From Terriglobia bacterium (GTDB lineage: Bacteria; Acidobacteriota; UBA6911), in the NCBI GenBank assembly GCA_020072565.1, contig JAIQGI010000012.1, positions 62,001-126,000 of the forward strand: DNA of 64,000 nt, written 5' to 3'. This document shows positions 10,315-21,271 of the stretch, piece after piece. The notes under the pieces are model-generated. The model was not told the origin of the DNA. It made no database searches and was given only the letters and a program-made list of their open reading frames with translations. Positions within the stretch are counted from its first letter, which is position 1. Every line of letters starts with the position of its first letter. Position numbers and translations under genes: made by a program.

Positions 10315-13042
10315 TGCGGAGAGCCTCCATGGGATCGATTCGGGTGGCGCGACGCGCGGGAATATAGCAGGCCAGCAGCGCCGTGGCGGTGAGCACGAGG
10401 GTGATGGTTGCGAATGTCCAAGGATCCGTCGGACTGACACCATAGAGCAGGCTTGCGATAAATCGAACTGCCGCCGCAGCCGCAGCCAGCCCGATCGCCG
10501 AGCCGATCAGCATCAGCGCCAGGCCTTGTCCGAGCACCATCCGCAGCACTTCGCCGGCGCGTGCCCCCAAAGCGATGCGGATTCCAATCTCCCGTTTCCG
10601 CTGCGCCACCGAGAATGACATGATGCCGTAGATTCCGATGGCCGCCAATATCAGCGCAAGCAAGCCTAGCCCGCTCAGCAGCCCCGCGGTCATGCGCTCC
10701 TGCCCGAGCCCGGCGTCGCGGTACGACTTAAGCGTCACCATCTGCGAAACCGGCAAGTTCTTTTCCAGCGCCTGCACCTGGCCCCGCACGGCAGCTGCAA
10801 GCCCCGTCGGGTTGCCCGCGGTCCGCAGCTCCAGGTTCATCATGCCCCAATAGTTCTGTGCCAGTGGCATGTAGAAACAGGGTTTGATCGCCGCACGGTA
10901 GTTGCGAAACTTCCCGTCCCTGACCACGCCCATTATTTCCACCGTGCGGCGTGGCTGCTCCACCTCAAAGCGCTTGCCGACGGGATCCTGGCCCGGCCAG
11001 AACTGTTGCGCCCATTGCTCGTTGACAATTGCTGCCGCGGCCGCGCCGGCGCGGTCGTAGCTTGTGAAGGCGCGGCCGCGCACCAGCGGCAGGCCGACCG
11101 TTTCAAAGTACTTGGGAGAGACGATGTTGAAGTCAACCTGCAGCGTCCGCTTCTCTGCGGGATCATTCGCGGTGCTGATGGACACATCTGTGCCGCCGCG
11201 ACGTCCGCCCATCGGCACGACCATCACCAGCGCCGCGCTGCGCACGCCGGGCAGAGCTTCCATTCGTTCCAGCAATTGCGTGTAGAACGCCTGTCCGCGC
11301 GCTTCGTCATATTTGAGTGCCGCGACATTGAGGTTCGTCATCAGAACGTTGCCCGGATCCGCGGTGATATCGGCGGCGCGGGCGTTGGCGAGCGTTCGCA
11401 GGAAGAGCCCGGCGCCGACCAGGAGAACCACCGACAGCGCCGCCTGCACAACCATGAACACGTTGCGCGCATTCCATCGCCGCAGGCGCGCGCCACATCC
11501 AGGATCGACTTTCAGGGCCGCCGTCATACTGGTTCTCATCGCCTCCCGTGCCGGAACCAGTCCAAAGAGCACGCCGGTGAGCATCGACACCAGGAGCGCG
11601 AAGCCCAGTACACGCGGCTCCACACCCGTCTCCAGCAGCAACGGAAACCGGAATGGGAGGGGAAAGCCGGCGAGGAAATCCGAAGTGAGAACCGCCACCA
11701 GAAGCCCGGCGCTGCCGCCCAGCAGGGAAAGTACCAGACCCTCAGTCGCCAGCTGCCGCATGAGACGTGCGCGGCCTGCGCCGATCGCGAGCCGGACTGC
11801 CATCTCCCGTTGCCGGCCGGAGGCGCGCGCCAGCAGAAGGTTCGCAACATTGAAACAGGCAATCAGCAACACGATCCCCACCGCCGCCGCCAACATTCCG
11901 AGAGATGCCGCGATGGTGTTCCGAGACTGCGGCTGCAGCCGCATCTCGCCGGCCGGGATCAGGGTCGCGGTCCAGAGAAGCGGATTATGTTTGCCCATGA
12001 CTTTGACCAATTCCGGCTTTCCCCAGACCTCTTGCCATGGGCCCTGTTTCAGCTCGAAACTCAACCTTGCAAAGGCAGCATCGGCTTGTTTCAAGCCCAT
12101 CTCGGCCTTGAGCCGCCCAACCGCTTCGAGCCAGTGAGTGCCCCACTGATTCCGAAGGTCTATGTCCGCGGCGAACGTCGCGATTGTTGGATACATCATG
12201 GTTGGGACCCAGAAATCCGGTGGAGCGCTGCGGTCCAGCCGCAGACCCGCGAAGCCGCGTGGCGCGACACCAACCACGGAAAAGCCGCGGTGGTTCATTA
12301 TGATTTGTCGACCGATCGCCTCCGGGTCCCCTCCGAACCGGCTCCGCCACAAGCCGTAACTCAGAATGACCGATGGCCGCGCATTCGGAATCTGGTCCTC
12401 TTCCGGCACAAACGACCGTCCAAGCGCGGCCTGCACCCCCAAAATGGAGAAGTAATTCGCGCTGACGATCTCACCCGCCAGGTTCTCTGTCCGATCCCCA
12501 AACTGCACGTCGGCATCGACATCGCCGTAGGCTGCGAGGCCTGAAAGCACCTCGCTGTGATCCCGATAGTAAAGGTAATCGGGAAAGGACAAGCCTTGAT
12601 AGGTCTCGGTGCCGGTGTCGGAGTGATAGCCAAGTGAAACCAGCCGGGCCGATTCCGGGAAGGGCAGCGGACGCAAGAGGAGCCGGTCTACAAAGCTGAA
12701 GATCGAGGTGTTGACTCCGATCCCCAGCGAGAGGGTCAGCACCGCAACCATCGCGAATCCGGGATTGCGCCGCAACATGCGAGCGGCATAACGCACGTCT
12801 TGTAAAAACCGTTCAACCGAGGCCCATCCCCACATTTCCCAGCCCGCTTCCTTCAGCAAAGCCACATTTCCGAATTCCCGCCTGGCGGCATAGCGCGCCT
12901 CGTCGGCATCCATCCCGTTCTGCCGATTCTCCTCGGCCTGCATTTCGAGATGGAACCGCATCTCCTCTTCGAGTTCACGGTCGAGGCGGTCGCGGCGGAA
13001 CAGAACCGAAAGCCGTCGGCCAAACGCGCCCATCCACTTCAT
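10307..13042 (-). CDS. ADOP-family ABC transporter permease, first of a tandem pair
   Basis: 911 residues with AAGGGG before the ATG. Same design as its neighbour: charged N-terminus (RRDRLDRELEEEMRFHLE), first membrane helix in GFAMVAVLTLSLGIGVNTSIF, MacB-like domain, FtsX core with LLIACFNVANLLLARA, second periplasmic domain, and terminal FtsX with SVAQRKREIGIRIALGA. The two products are clearly homologous but diverged, so the duplication is old. The gene starts 15 bases after the PadR stop. No nucleotide-binding subunit is encoded nearby, which is normal for the family. Confidence 0.9.
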
Positions 13043-13057
13043 AGCACCCCTTTTGAT

Positions 13058-13408
13058 TCAGGCGGGCTCGATCACGCGCACAATGGCGTGCATGACCCGG
13101 GTGAAATCGGAGACCTCAGTGGCCAGTTGTTTCCTCCCCGCCGGCGTGAGGTGGTAGACGCGCGCCCGCCGCTTTGGACCCGCCGTAACCCACTCGGCCG
13201 TGACCCACCCTTTCACGAGCATCCGTTGGAGGGCTGGGTAAAGCGATCCCTCTTCGACCTGGAGCACGTCGTCCGACATGCGTTTAATTTGTTGAGCGAT
13301 GGCGTATCCGTGCTGTGGCTCGCGGGCCAGGGTCTTGAGGACCAGCATGTAAAGCGTGCCGGGCGGAATCTCGGCCCGGGAGTTTTTTGTCTCTCTTTGT
13401 ATAGACAT
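13058..13408 (-). CDS. PadR-family transcriptional regulator
   Basis: 116 residues from the ATG at 13408; an in-frame ATG nine bases upstream is the alternative. PadR winged helix: GTLYMLVLKTLAREPQHGYAI, then VEEGSLYPALQRMLVKGWV (recognition helix) and RARVYHLTPAGRKQL (wing), with a short C-terminal dimerisation helix as in subfamily 2. PadR genes of this size commonly head ADOP operons and repress them. A promoter-like pair lies directly before it so that the predicted transcript starts at or next to the ATG, and a palindrome TATGCATA overlaps the -10, which fits autorepression. Confidence 0.88.
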   Translation of the reverse strand: MSIQRETKNSRAEIPPGTLYMLVLKTLAREPQHGYAIAQQIKRMSDDVLQVEEGSLYPALQRMLVKGWVTAEWVTAGPKRRARVYHLTPAGRKQLATEVSDFTRVMHAIVRVIEPA

Positions 13409-13445
13409 GCTATGCATAGTAAGGCCGGAATAGTCAAGACGTCAA
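13409..13445 (-). promoter_or_regulatory. Predicted promoter and operator of padR-ADOP operon
   Basis: On the minus strand TTGACG (13440-13445) and TACTAT (13416-13421) are 18 bases apart. The expected start of transcription, about 7 bases on, falls at the ATG at 13408, which would make a leaderless message. The palindrome TATGCATA (13411-13418) overlaps the -10, and a second partly similar ATGCTAT lies across the start codon. PadR proteins bind short palindromes of this kind. Confidence 0.5.
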
Positions 13446-13535
13446 GCGCGAAGATCAGGCATCGAATCAGGGATCGTGTCTGCAATAATCAAAATGCAGG
13501 CGGGGAAATGGGGTTTTTCAGATACGTCCACGGCA

Positions 13536-13724
13536 TTAAGGCAAGAAGCGGCCATACTTGAACCAATGGTAGAGGACGTAGAACCAGCTGAGAAATGCAT
13601 GGATCAGGGCCCAGGCGATGTTGTGATTGACTTTCCAGCTCAGCAGGGCCGCAAGGACAGCGCCAATGCTGCCAAAAATGCCGCCGCCACAGCAGCCGCA
13701 GCCCTTTTTATGCCTATCTCCCAT
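13536..13724 (-). CDS. Small Cys/Gly-rich membrane protein
   Basis: 62 residues from the ATG at 13724, which has GGAAGGGAAAC in front of it; an earlier in-frame start has no such site. The N-terminus MGDRHKKGCGCCGGG is basic and Cys/Gly rich, followed by two predicted membrane helices (IFGSIGAVLAALLSW and IAWALIHAFLSWFYVLYHW). Short two-helix proteins of this look, with GCGCC-type starts, occur in many bacteria without assigned function. Three cysteines in a row of five residues could bind metal or carry lipid; this is a guess. It lies behind the PadR promoter region on the same strand. Confidence 0.6.
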   Translation of the reverse strand: MGDRHKKGCGCCGGGIFGSIGAVLAALLSWKVNHNIAWALIHAFLSWFYVLYHWFKYGRFLP

Positions 13725-13989
13725 TTTGTTTCCCTTCCGGTATCCGGCCCCTGCGCCCAAATCATCCCCGCGTCATTCAGCGTGACATGGGAATCATACG
13801 GCGCCTGGACTTCGATCCTACTATGCCTCGACCGCCGGCCGGCTGCCAGCACAATATCGAGCCGGTTGCTTTCGCAAATCGGTAACAGACCCGGTCGGGC
13901 GGCACTCTCGCGCCCCGGATCATGCACGGACCGTTCCCGCTCGGGATTCGACAAAAGCGTGACACGAGTGGTGACCCCACTTTTCTCGT

Positions 13990-14634
13990 TCAAAAGGGAA
14001 TGTTGCGCTTTTTCAGAAACTTCTCGGCCCTTTTGCGAACGGGAGCTCTGGTGTTCTGGAGCTGCTTTTTGACGAATCGGATAATGCGATCTTTGTCTTG
14101 CACGTGATCGAAAAACTGGTCGAAGGAACCGATCGCGTGCCCGATCGCGACATTGCGACATTCCGGAGTCTTGTATTTGGCCCCTTCGACTTTCAGGATT
14201 TCCTCTGAGATTCTCTCGGCAAGGTCGGGCTTCGCCAACGCGATTCTTGCCGAGCCGCCGATGATATTGGCGGCAGTGATCATAACGGGCCCGGGGATGG
14301 GTGAAAAGTACTTTTCAAAGATGGACTCAAACTTGTTCTTCGAATCCGCGCGTGCCAGGTTGGCGATGCTCATGATGGCACCCCACTTGAGGATGCTGTT
14401 CTCGCAATCAAGCATTGTGGCGAGGAGATCGAATTGGGGATAAAGAAGGGCCGGTTGCCGCTCGCTGATGATCCGAAGGACTTTTTCGCATCTGTATTTT
14501 ATCGTCGCCTTTTTAGCATTGAGGCCTTCGATCAGTTCCTCAATCAAATCAGGAGATTGGATTACCCGCTCTGCGATCCTGACAGGATTTGAACTTTTTC
14601 TCGAAATCCGCTGAAGAAGACTCGATCCAGTCAT
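13990..14634 (-). CDS. HEAT-repeat-like protein
   Basis: 214 residues built of short paired helices (IEELIEGLNAKKATIKYRCEK, ILKWGAIMSIANLARAD, APVRKRAEKFLKK), the pattern of HEAT/armadillo repeats that act as protein-protein scaffolds. There is no signal peptide or membrane segment, so it should be cytoplasmic. Base composition is lower in GC than its neighbours (many AAA, ATT and TTT codons), which may mean transfer from another lineage. No partner can be named from context: upstream is a dispersed repeat and downstream a non-coding stretch. Confidence 0.65.
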   Translation of the reverse strand: MTGSSLLQRISRKSSNPVRIAERVIQSPDLIEELIEGLNAKKATIKYRCEKVLRIISERQPALLYPQFDLLATMLDCENSILKWGAIMSIANLARADSKNKFESIFEKYFSPIPGPVMITAANIIGGSARIALAKPDLAERISEEILKVEGAKYKTPECRNVAIGHAIGSFDQFFDHVQDKDRIIRFVKKQLQNTRAPVRKRAEKFLKKRNIPF

Positions 14635-14675
14635 ATTCCCCCCTCTGGCTGCCCCGGTTTACGCACTCCCGCTAC

Positions 14676-14795
14676 TAGCCTGAACCATTCAGGAAGCAGA
14701 AGCGCACGCCGACCAAGGCCGAACGGTCGGCGCCGGTCGGCGTTTTTCCGCATCCAAAACTGCATTTTGGTCGCACATTCATGAATAATCCGGGC
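14676..14795 (+). repeat. Dispersed intergenic repeat family A, copy 2
   Basis: Begins TAGCCTGAACCATTCAGGA and ends CATTCATGAATAATCCGGG. It shares the middle segment GACCAAGGCCGAACGGTCGG followed by CGTTTTTCCGC with copy 3, and is the shortest copy: the part carrying the left arm of the inner inverted pair is missing. Confidence 0.8.
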
Positions 14796-14910
14796 TGGTG
14801 CTTGAGCGACCTTCCACCATTGTCTGGAATCGATGCCGGATTTGGGTTTACTCCAATCGGGGCTATGAAAGCAACGGTTTTGAAGCGCGATTGAGGCGAG
14901 GTGGACGTCA

Positions 14911-14996
14911 TTGGAGTGCGGCAGCTCGCTGCTGCCTTCGAGTAGGGCGCCACAACACTCTTAAAAGCAGGGTACGATCATCATTGCACACTCCAG
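14911..14996. repeat. Hairpin-type repeat family B, copy 1 (degenerate)
   Basis: Starts TTGGAGTGCGGCAGC followed by TCGCTGCTGCC, matching the left arm of the copy at 61.4 kb. The right arm is only partly kept (GCACACTCCAG at 14986-14996). Confidence 0.5.
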
Positions 14997-15113
14997 CACT
15001 TGTCTGCAGATGCGTGCGGCCTTCTGCGCAAGCGTGCTCCTGGCTTGGGCTAGGCGGGGATATTCGGCGAATTTCCTTGCCAGTCCGAATACAGAATCCT
15101 ATTCTCCGAATTG

Positions 15114-16922
15114 ATGAGTCTCGAAATCGGTATCGTCCTGGTCATTCTGGCAGTCTCCATCCTCCTCTTCGTCTCCGACAAGTACAGCCCTGATCTGGTA
15201 GCGCTGTTCGCCGTGCTGGCGTTGCTGCTAAGCCGGACTCTCGACACCGCCGATGCCCTGGCGGGATTCGGGAATCCCGCGGTCATCACCATAGCGTTTG
15301 TATTTCTGGTCACGGCCGGTTTGACCAACACGGGGATTGCCGCCTGGATCGGGCGGCACCTGTTCCGCATTGCGGGGGAAAACGAGGGACGCCTGGTTGC
15401 CGTAACCATGGCAGCGTCCGCGCTCCTTTCGCTATTCATGAACAACATTGCTTCCGCATCGGTGCTGCTCCCCGGCCTCACCAGCATAGCGCGCCGGACC
15501 CGAATCAGCTCGTCAAAGCTGCTGATCCCGCTTTCCTTCGGCACCCTTCTCGGCGGAATGGCGACTCTGTTCACGACGGTCAATATCCTTGCCAACGACG
15601 CACTGCACCGGAAGGGGCTGGCGCCATTCACGCTCTGGGATTTCTTCCGCATCGGCAGCCTGCTGACCATTGCGGGGATTGCCTTCATGGCGTTGCTCGG
15701 CCGGAAGCTCCTGCCCGACTATCCCGCCAAGGAGATATCCCCCGTGCGCCGCTTTCCTGAGGATCTGGCCAGGCTTTACCGCATTTCGGAGCAGATGTTC
15801 GAAGCGCGCATCCTCGCCGGGTCGCCGCTGGACGGAAAAACCGCTGCGGCAAGCCATTTGGGCCATAATTACGGCCTCAATATCCTCGGCATTCTCCGCG
15901 GAGCCCTTATCAAGCTGGCTCCGGGTAAGGACGAAATCCTGCGCGCCGGGGACCGGCTGATCATTGAGGGCGAAGTCGAGGTTCTCCAGCAAACCCAGGA
16001 AGGACTCGGCCTGGTACTCGAGCCCAAGGGGGCAGCGCCGGATATGGTGCTGGCCGACCGCGACGTCGGAGTAGCCGAGATCGTGATCTCCCCTCACGCC
16101 GACGTCGTCGGCCGGTCATTGCGCGACATTCACTTTCGCGAGAAGTTCGGGCTTGCAGTACTTGCGCTTCTCCGCGAAGGTCAGCCGGTGAAGCGGGGTG
16201 TGCCGGACGTGCCCTTGCGGGTCGGCGACGCGTTGCTCGTGCAAGGTCCGCGTGCACGTCTGGAACTGCTTCGCGCCGAGCGGAATTTTATCATCCTGGA
16301 GGAACCCGAGTATGTCGGTGGAATTGCCCGGCCCGACAAGGCGCCCTGGGCGCTGCTGGGAATGCTTCTCATGCTCTTGCTTGCTGGTCTGGGCCTGCTG
16401 AGCATCGCTGCCGCCGCACTGCTGGGGGCAGTGGTGATGGTCGTGTCGGGCGCCCTGAAGATGGAGGAGGGCTACCAAGCCATCGAATGGAAAGCTGTTG
16501 TCATGATCGGGGGAATGCTGTCGATGGGAACGGCTCTGGAGAAGAGCGGGGCCGCCACCCTGATTTCCCATAGCCTCCTGCACGTGCTCGGCCCGTTGGG
16601 CCCCGCGGCCGTGATGGCAGGTTTCTTCGTTTTATCCATGTTTCTGGCTCAGGTTCTTTCGGGAGCCGCGACGGTTGTTTTGATGGCTCCCATTGCCCTG
16701 AGCACCGCAATGCAGCTGCAGGTAAGCGCCCACCCGCTCCTCATGACGGTGGTCTTAGGGGCCTCCTGCGCTTTTCTTACGCCTGTAAGTCATCCGGCGA
16801 ATGTGCTCGTTATGGGTCCGGGAGGATACAGATTTGTCGATTATGCTCGCGTCGGTGGGTATCTCACGCTGATCGTTTTCCTGCTCGTGATGGTTCTGGT
16901 GCCCCGCTTTTGGCCCTTTTAG
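15114..16922 (+). CDS. SLC13/DASS-type anion transporter with two RCK_C (TrkA-C) domains
   Basis: 602 residues from the ATG at 15114; a TTG directly before it is the other option. About six membrane helices (residues 5-190) include the conserved LFMNNIASASVLLP segment. Two soluble RCK_C domains follow at about 215-295 and 305-385 (each with LRAGDRLIIEG or LRVGDALLVQG), then a second membrane half with LSGAATVVLMAPIALS and LTPVSHPANVLVMGPGGY. This is the SLC13 family variant that carries TrkA-C ligand-binding inserts, often annotated as sulfate, phosphate or dicarboxylate permease. The substrate cannot be set from sequence. Its stop overlaps that of the convergent GAF gene. Confidence 0.88.
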   Translation: MSLEIGIVLVILAVSILLFVSDKYSPDLVALFAVLALLLSRTLDTADALAGFGNPAVITIAFVFLVTAGLTNTGIAAWIGRHLFRIAGENEGRLVAVTMAASALLSLFMNNIASASVLLPGLTSIARRTRISSSKLLIPLSFGTLLGGMATLFTTVNILANDALHRKGLAPFTLWDFFRIGSLLTIAGIAFMALLGRKLLPDYPAKEISPVRRFPEDLARLYRISEQMFEARILAGSPLDGKTAAASHLGHNYGLNILGILRGALIKLAPGKDEILRAGDRLIIEGEVEVLQQTQEGLGLVLEPKGAAPDMVLADRDVGVAEIVISPHADVVGRSLRDIHFREKFGLAVLALLREGQPVKRGVPDVPLRVGDALLVQGPRARLELLRAERNFIILEEPEYVGGIARPDKAPWALLGMLLMLLLAGLGLLSIAAAALLGAVVMVVSGALKMEEGYQAIEWKAVVMIGGMLSMGTALEKSGAATLISHSLLHVLGPLGPAAVMAGFFVLSMFLAQVLSGAATVVLMAPIALSTAMQLQVSAHPLLMTVVLGASCAFLTPVSHPANVLVMGPGGYRFVDYARVGGYLTLIVFLLVMVLVPRFWPF

Positions 16923-17974
16923 GTCTCTTCGACGCGGTGCCAACCCTGCTCCTCGGGTTGGAGGCGGTCAATGCGCCGCTTGAGTTCATCATAGAGCTGA
17001 GCGTTTTCCAGGGAGATCGCGCCCAGGCTGGCGATCGACTGAATATACGCGGTCTCGTCTTCACTGAAGCGACGGGGCTGCGCGGAATACACCCGCATGA
17101 CGCCTATAACCCTGTGGCTTCCCGTAGCGCGGTCGGGCACCATCAGCGGGACTGCGTGCACCGATCGTATCCCTTCCTTCAGTGCCTCCTGCGGATACTG
17201 GAGCCGAGACAGTTCAGCCACATCGAAAATCGTTACAGTCTCTCCTCGCAGAACCGCCTGATCCACGCTGCTGCGGGCGACGGCGATCTCTCCCTTGTTG
17301 AGGTAAGCCTGGCTCAAACCGGTAGCCGCAACCAGGCTGAGTTTCTGCCCCGTAGCATCAAGCAGCCGGATGATACCCCCCTTATAGTTCAACTCGTCGA
17401 CGGTCCGGCGGAGGAGGGCGGTCAGCACCTCCTGGAGACCCACCGATGAAGTGATCTGCCGGGAGATGTTGCGCAGGGCCTCCACGCGCTGCGAGCTGAT
17501 CAAGGCCCTCGCTGTGAGTCTCGCCGCTGCCTCCAGGAAGTTTTTTTCCTCCTCGCTTGCGGCCCGCGGTTCTGCCGAATACACCCGCATGACGCCGATG
17601 ATTCTGTCCCGCAGTGCCAGCGGAGCGGCCAGGAGGCTGCCGATCCCTTCCGCCACCGCCTCCTGGTGAAATTGGAAGCTGGAATCACTCCTCATGTCCG
17701 GGACATCGATCACATGGCCGGCGAGGACTTCGCGATCCAGTTCGCTCTTTTCGATTTCGACCGCGCCTTTGGCCAGATACGTGTCGCTGAGCCCGAATGA
17801 ACCTGCGGCCACCAGAGTGCGGCGCTCGTCGTCGAACTGACGCACCAGCGCAGCCTTGTAGCCAAGATTCTCCACTAGAGCCCGAAGAATGGAGCGGATC
17901 ACATCCTGCCACTTCGCCGTAGGATTTATGGCGTCGGCGATCGCGGAGATCGTGTGGCAATGCTGCGCGGTCAT
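16919..17974 (-). CDS. Double-GAF domain protein
   Basis: 351 residues with two GAF domains, about 20-165 and 180-335. Both contain the repeated core IGVMRVYSAEPR / IGVMRVYSAQPR followed by EEEKNFLEAAA or EDETAYIQSIA, so the protein arose by internal duplication. GAF domains bind small ligands or tetrapyrroles; no conserved Cys for bilin attachment stands out. There is no kinase, HD or DNA-binding output domain, so it probably works through a partner. The gene converges on the transporter with a four-base stop overlap. Confidence 0.82.
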   Translation of the reverse strand: MTAQHCHTISAIADAINPTAKWQDVIRSILRALVENLGYKAALVRQFDDERRTLVAAGSFGLSDTYLAKGAVEIEKSELDREVLAGHVIDVPDMRSDSSFQFHQEAVAEGIGSLLAAPLALRDRIIGVMRVYSAEPRAASEEEKNFLEAAARLTARALISSQRVEALRNISRQITSSVGLQEVLTALLRRTVDELNYKGGIIRLLDATGQKLSLVAATGLSQAYLNKGEIAVARSSVDQAVLRGETVTIFDVAELSRLQYPQEALKEGIRSVHAVPLMVPDRATGSHRVIGVMRVYSAQPRRFSEDETAYIQSIASLGAISLENAQLYDELKRRIDRLQPEEQGWHRVEET

Positions 17975-18290
17975 CGTTTCAGAGCGAATATCGCCTCCTT
18001 AGACTGCGCGTTCGGCTGCCGGGGCACTGTTACATCAGGTCGATCAGAGCACCAGTTCGAACAGATTATAGGTTGCAGGGCCCCACAGGTCAAACCGCAA
18101 CCGCAGAGAGGCTTGGCGAGAACGGGTGCCTCTCGCCATGTGTGCCGATCGGGATCGACAAGCGGGAAATACTGCACACACGGAAAAAGGTTTTATCTAT
18201 TTCGTGGCTGCCGATTCGGCTGCGGCCGCCGGCCGCGCTGCGGGCTCCGGGGACTGGGCGGTGACATTCCGGCAGACCACGATCCACTCA
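17975..18290. other. Intergenic stretch, nothing recognised
   Basis: 316 bases between the start of the GAF gene and the end of the CocE-type hydrolase, both on the minus strand. It should contain the GAF promoter; an AAGGAGG lies 17 bases before the GAF ATG, too far for a normal ribosome site. I see no repeat, RNA gene or conserved frame. Confidence 0.5.
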
Positions 18291-20165
<1,875 letters not shown>

Positions 20166-20309
20166 TTCGGTTTCCTCCAAATGAAGCCGATGGCAAGACA
20201 GTCCTCAGAACAGAACCGCAGAAGAGAGGTTTTCCTAGTATTTCGTGATCCCTGGTCTTCGTTGCGGCCGCCGGGCAGCGCTATGGTTACGGCAGTGATC
20301 TTGTAGTGA

Positions 20310-21005
20310 TTACTTGCCGCTTAGATTCTTCGGCGATTTCTTATTCAGCAGACCGACCAGAGCCATGCCGGCAGGAGGAGTCTTGACCGCGCCTTCCCGG
20401 ACTATCTGGCGGGCGCTCAGTTCGCGGCCGTACAGGTTTTTGTTGGCATCGCCGTCGGAGCGCAGTGTCGAACCCTCCAGGGACACGCCGGCAAAGAGAC
20501 CGCGAGCACGCGAATAAGAGAGGATCTCGGCTCTCATCACGATGTCAGTCGCGGCTGCCGCGGTGCGGCCTTTGGGACCGGCAGCGGCCGAGGCGTCTGC
20601 ACCCAGCTTGACCTTGCTGCCCATGACCGATTCGGCTCCCTTCGGGTTCATGACCAACAGGAGAAAGTCGGTCGCCTGACCACCGAGCTGGAATCCTATG
20701 CTGCCGCCCTCCAGGGCAAACATCGCCGGCGCGCCCCAAGTCCCGGTGAAATCCTTTCCCGAACGGCAGACGATCGCACCGCGACCATAACTGCCGCCTA
20801 TGCCAATGGCAACCTTCACAACGGATGGGAAGACGATTGCACATTCTGCCTTGTCGAGCAAATCTTGGGGGACGTCGTCCGGAATGTTGAGAATCTCCTT
20901 TAGGACGTCACCGCATTCCTGAAGCCGTTGCTGTTCCTTCTTCTGCGCCTGGACCGGCAGAGCCACCAATACCAGCAAGCCAATGGATCCCAGCAGCCTA
21001 CGCAT
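20310..21005 (-). CDS. SYLF (Ysc84-like) lipid-binding protein, exported
   Basis: 231 residues with GGGAGGAGAAAAT before the ATG. Signal peptide at 1-20 (LLGSIGLLVLVALPVQAQ). The rest is a SYLF domain: IPDDVPQDLLDKAECAIVFPS, then GGSYGRGAIVCR, GGSIGFQLGGQATDFLLLVMN, and a late SYSRARGLFAGVSLEGS. SYLF domains bind phosphoinositides in eukaryotes; bacterial exported forms have no fixed role. It stands alone between the CocE-type hydrolase and the nucleotide-sugar dehydrogenase. Confidence 0.88.
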   Translation of the reverse strand: MRRLLGSIGLLVLVALPVQAQKKEQQRLQECGDVLKEILNIPDDVPQDLLDKAECAIVFPSVVKVAIGIGGSYGRGAIVCRSGKDFTGTWGAPAMFALEGGSIGFQLGGQATDFLLLVMNPKGAESVMGSKVKLGADASAAAGPKGRTAAAATDIVMRAEILSYSRARGLFAGVSLEGSTLRSDGDANKNLYGRELSARQIVREGAVKTPPAGMALVGLLNKKSPKNLSGK

Positions 21006-21271
21006 ATTTTCTCCTCCCGAATTGGCAAGTGCGAAACCCTATCTTTCAAGTATAACCCTTCAGGCAGGCGTAAGATGCCAAAAAACCGAGACACGAAACG
21101 TTCGTAGGCAGCGCGCACGCAACCCGGACCTCCAGAGGCAGCGACTTGCAGGCGCAACTGCCTATGCTGAAACGTGCGGCGCGGCGTCCGGCGGAGGTGC
21201 TTGAAGCGCGGCCGGATCCGGCGCGTCCGTGATTATGGAGGTTTCTGCGGGTCGGTCGGATCGGGCTTGGC

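Larger units (their letters stand above)
14635..15113. other. Intergenic stretch with two repeat elements
   Basis: 479 bases between the HEAT gene and the SLC13-type transporter. It carries one copy of dispersed repeat A (14676-14795) and one copy of the hairpin-type repeat B (14911-14996). The last 115 bases should hold the transporter promoter, but I see no convincing -35/-10 pair. Open frames here are short and cross both repeats, so I do not call a gene. Confidence 0.6.

Noticed and set aside
14798-15193. Short plus-strand open frame before the SLC13 gene
   Set aside because: It runs through repeat B and overlaps the transporter start; no conserved content.
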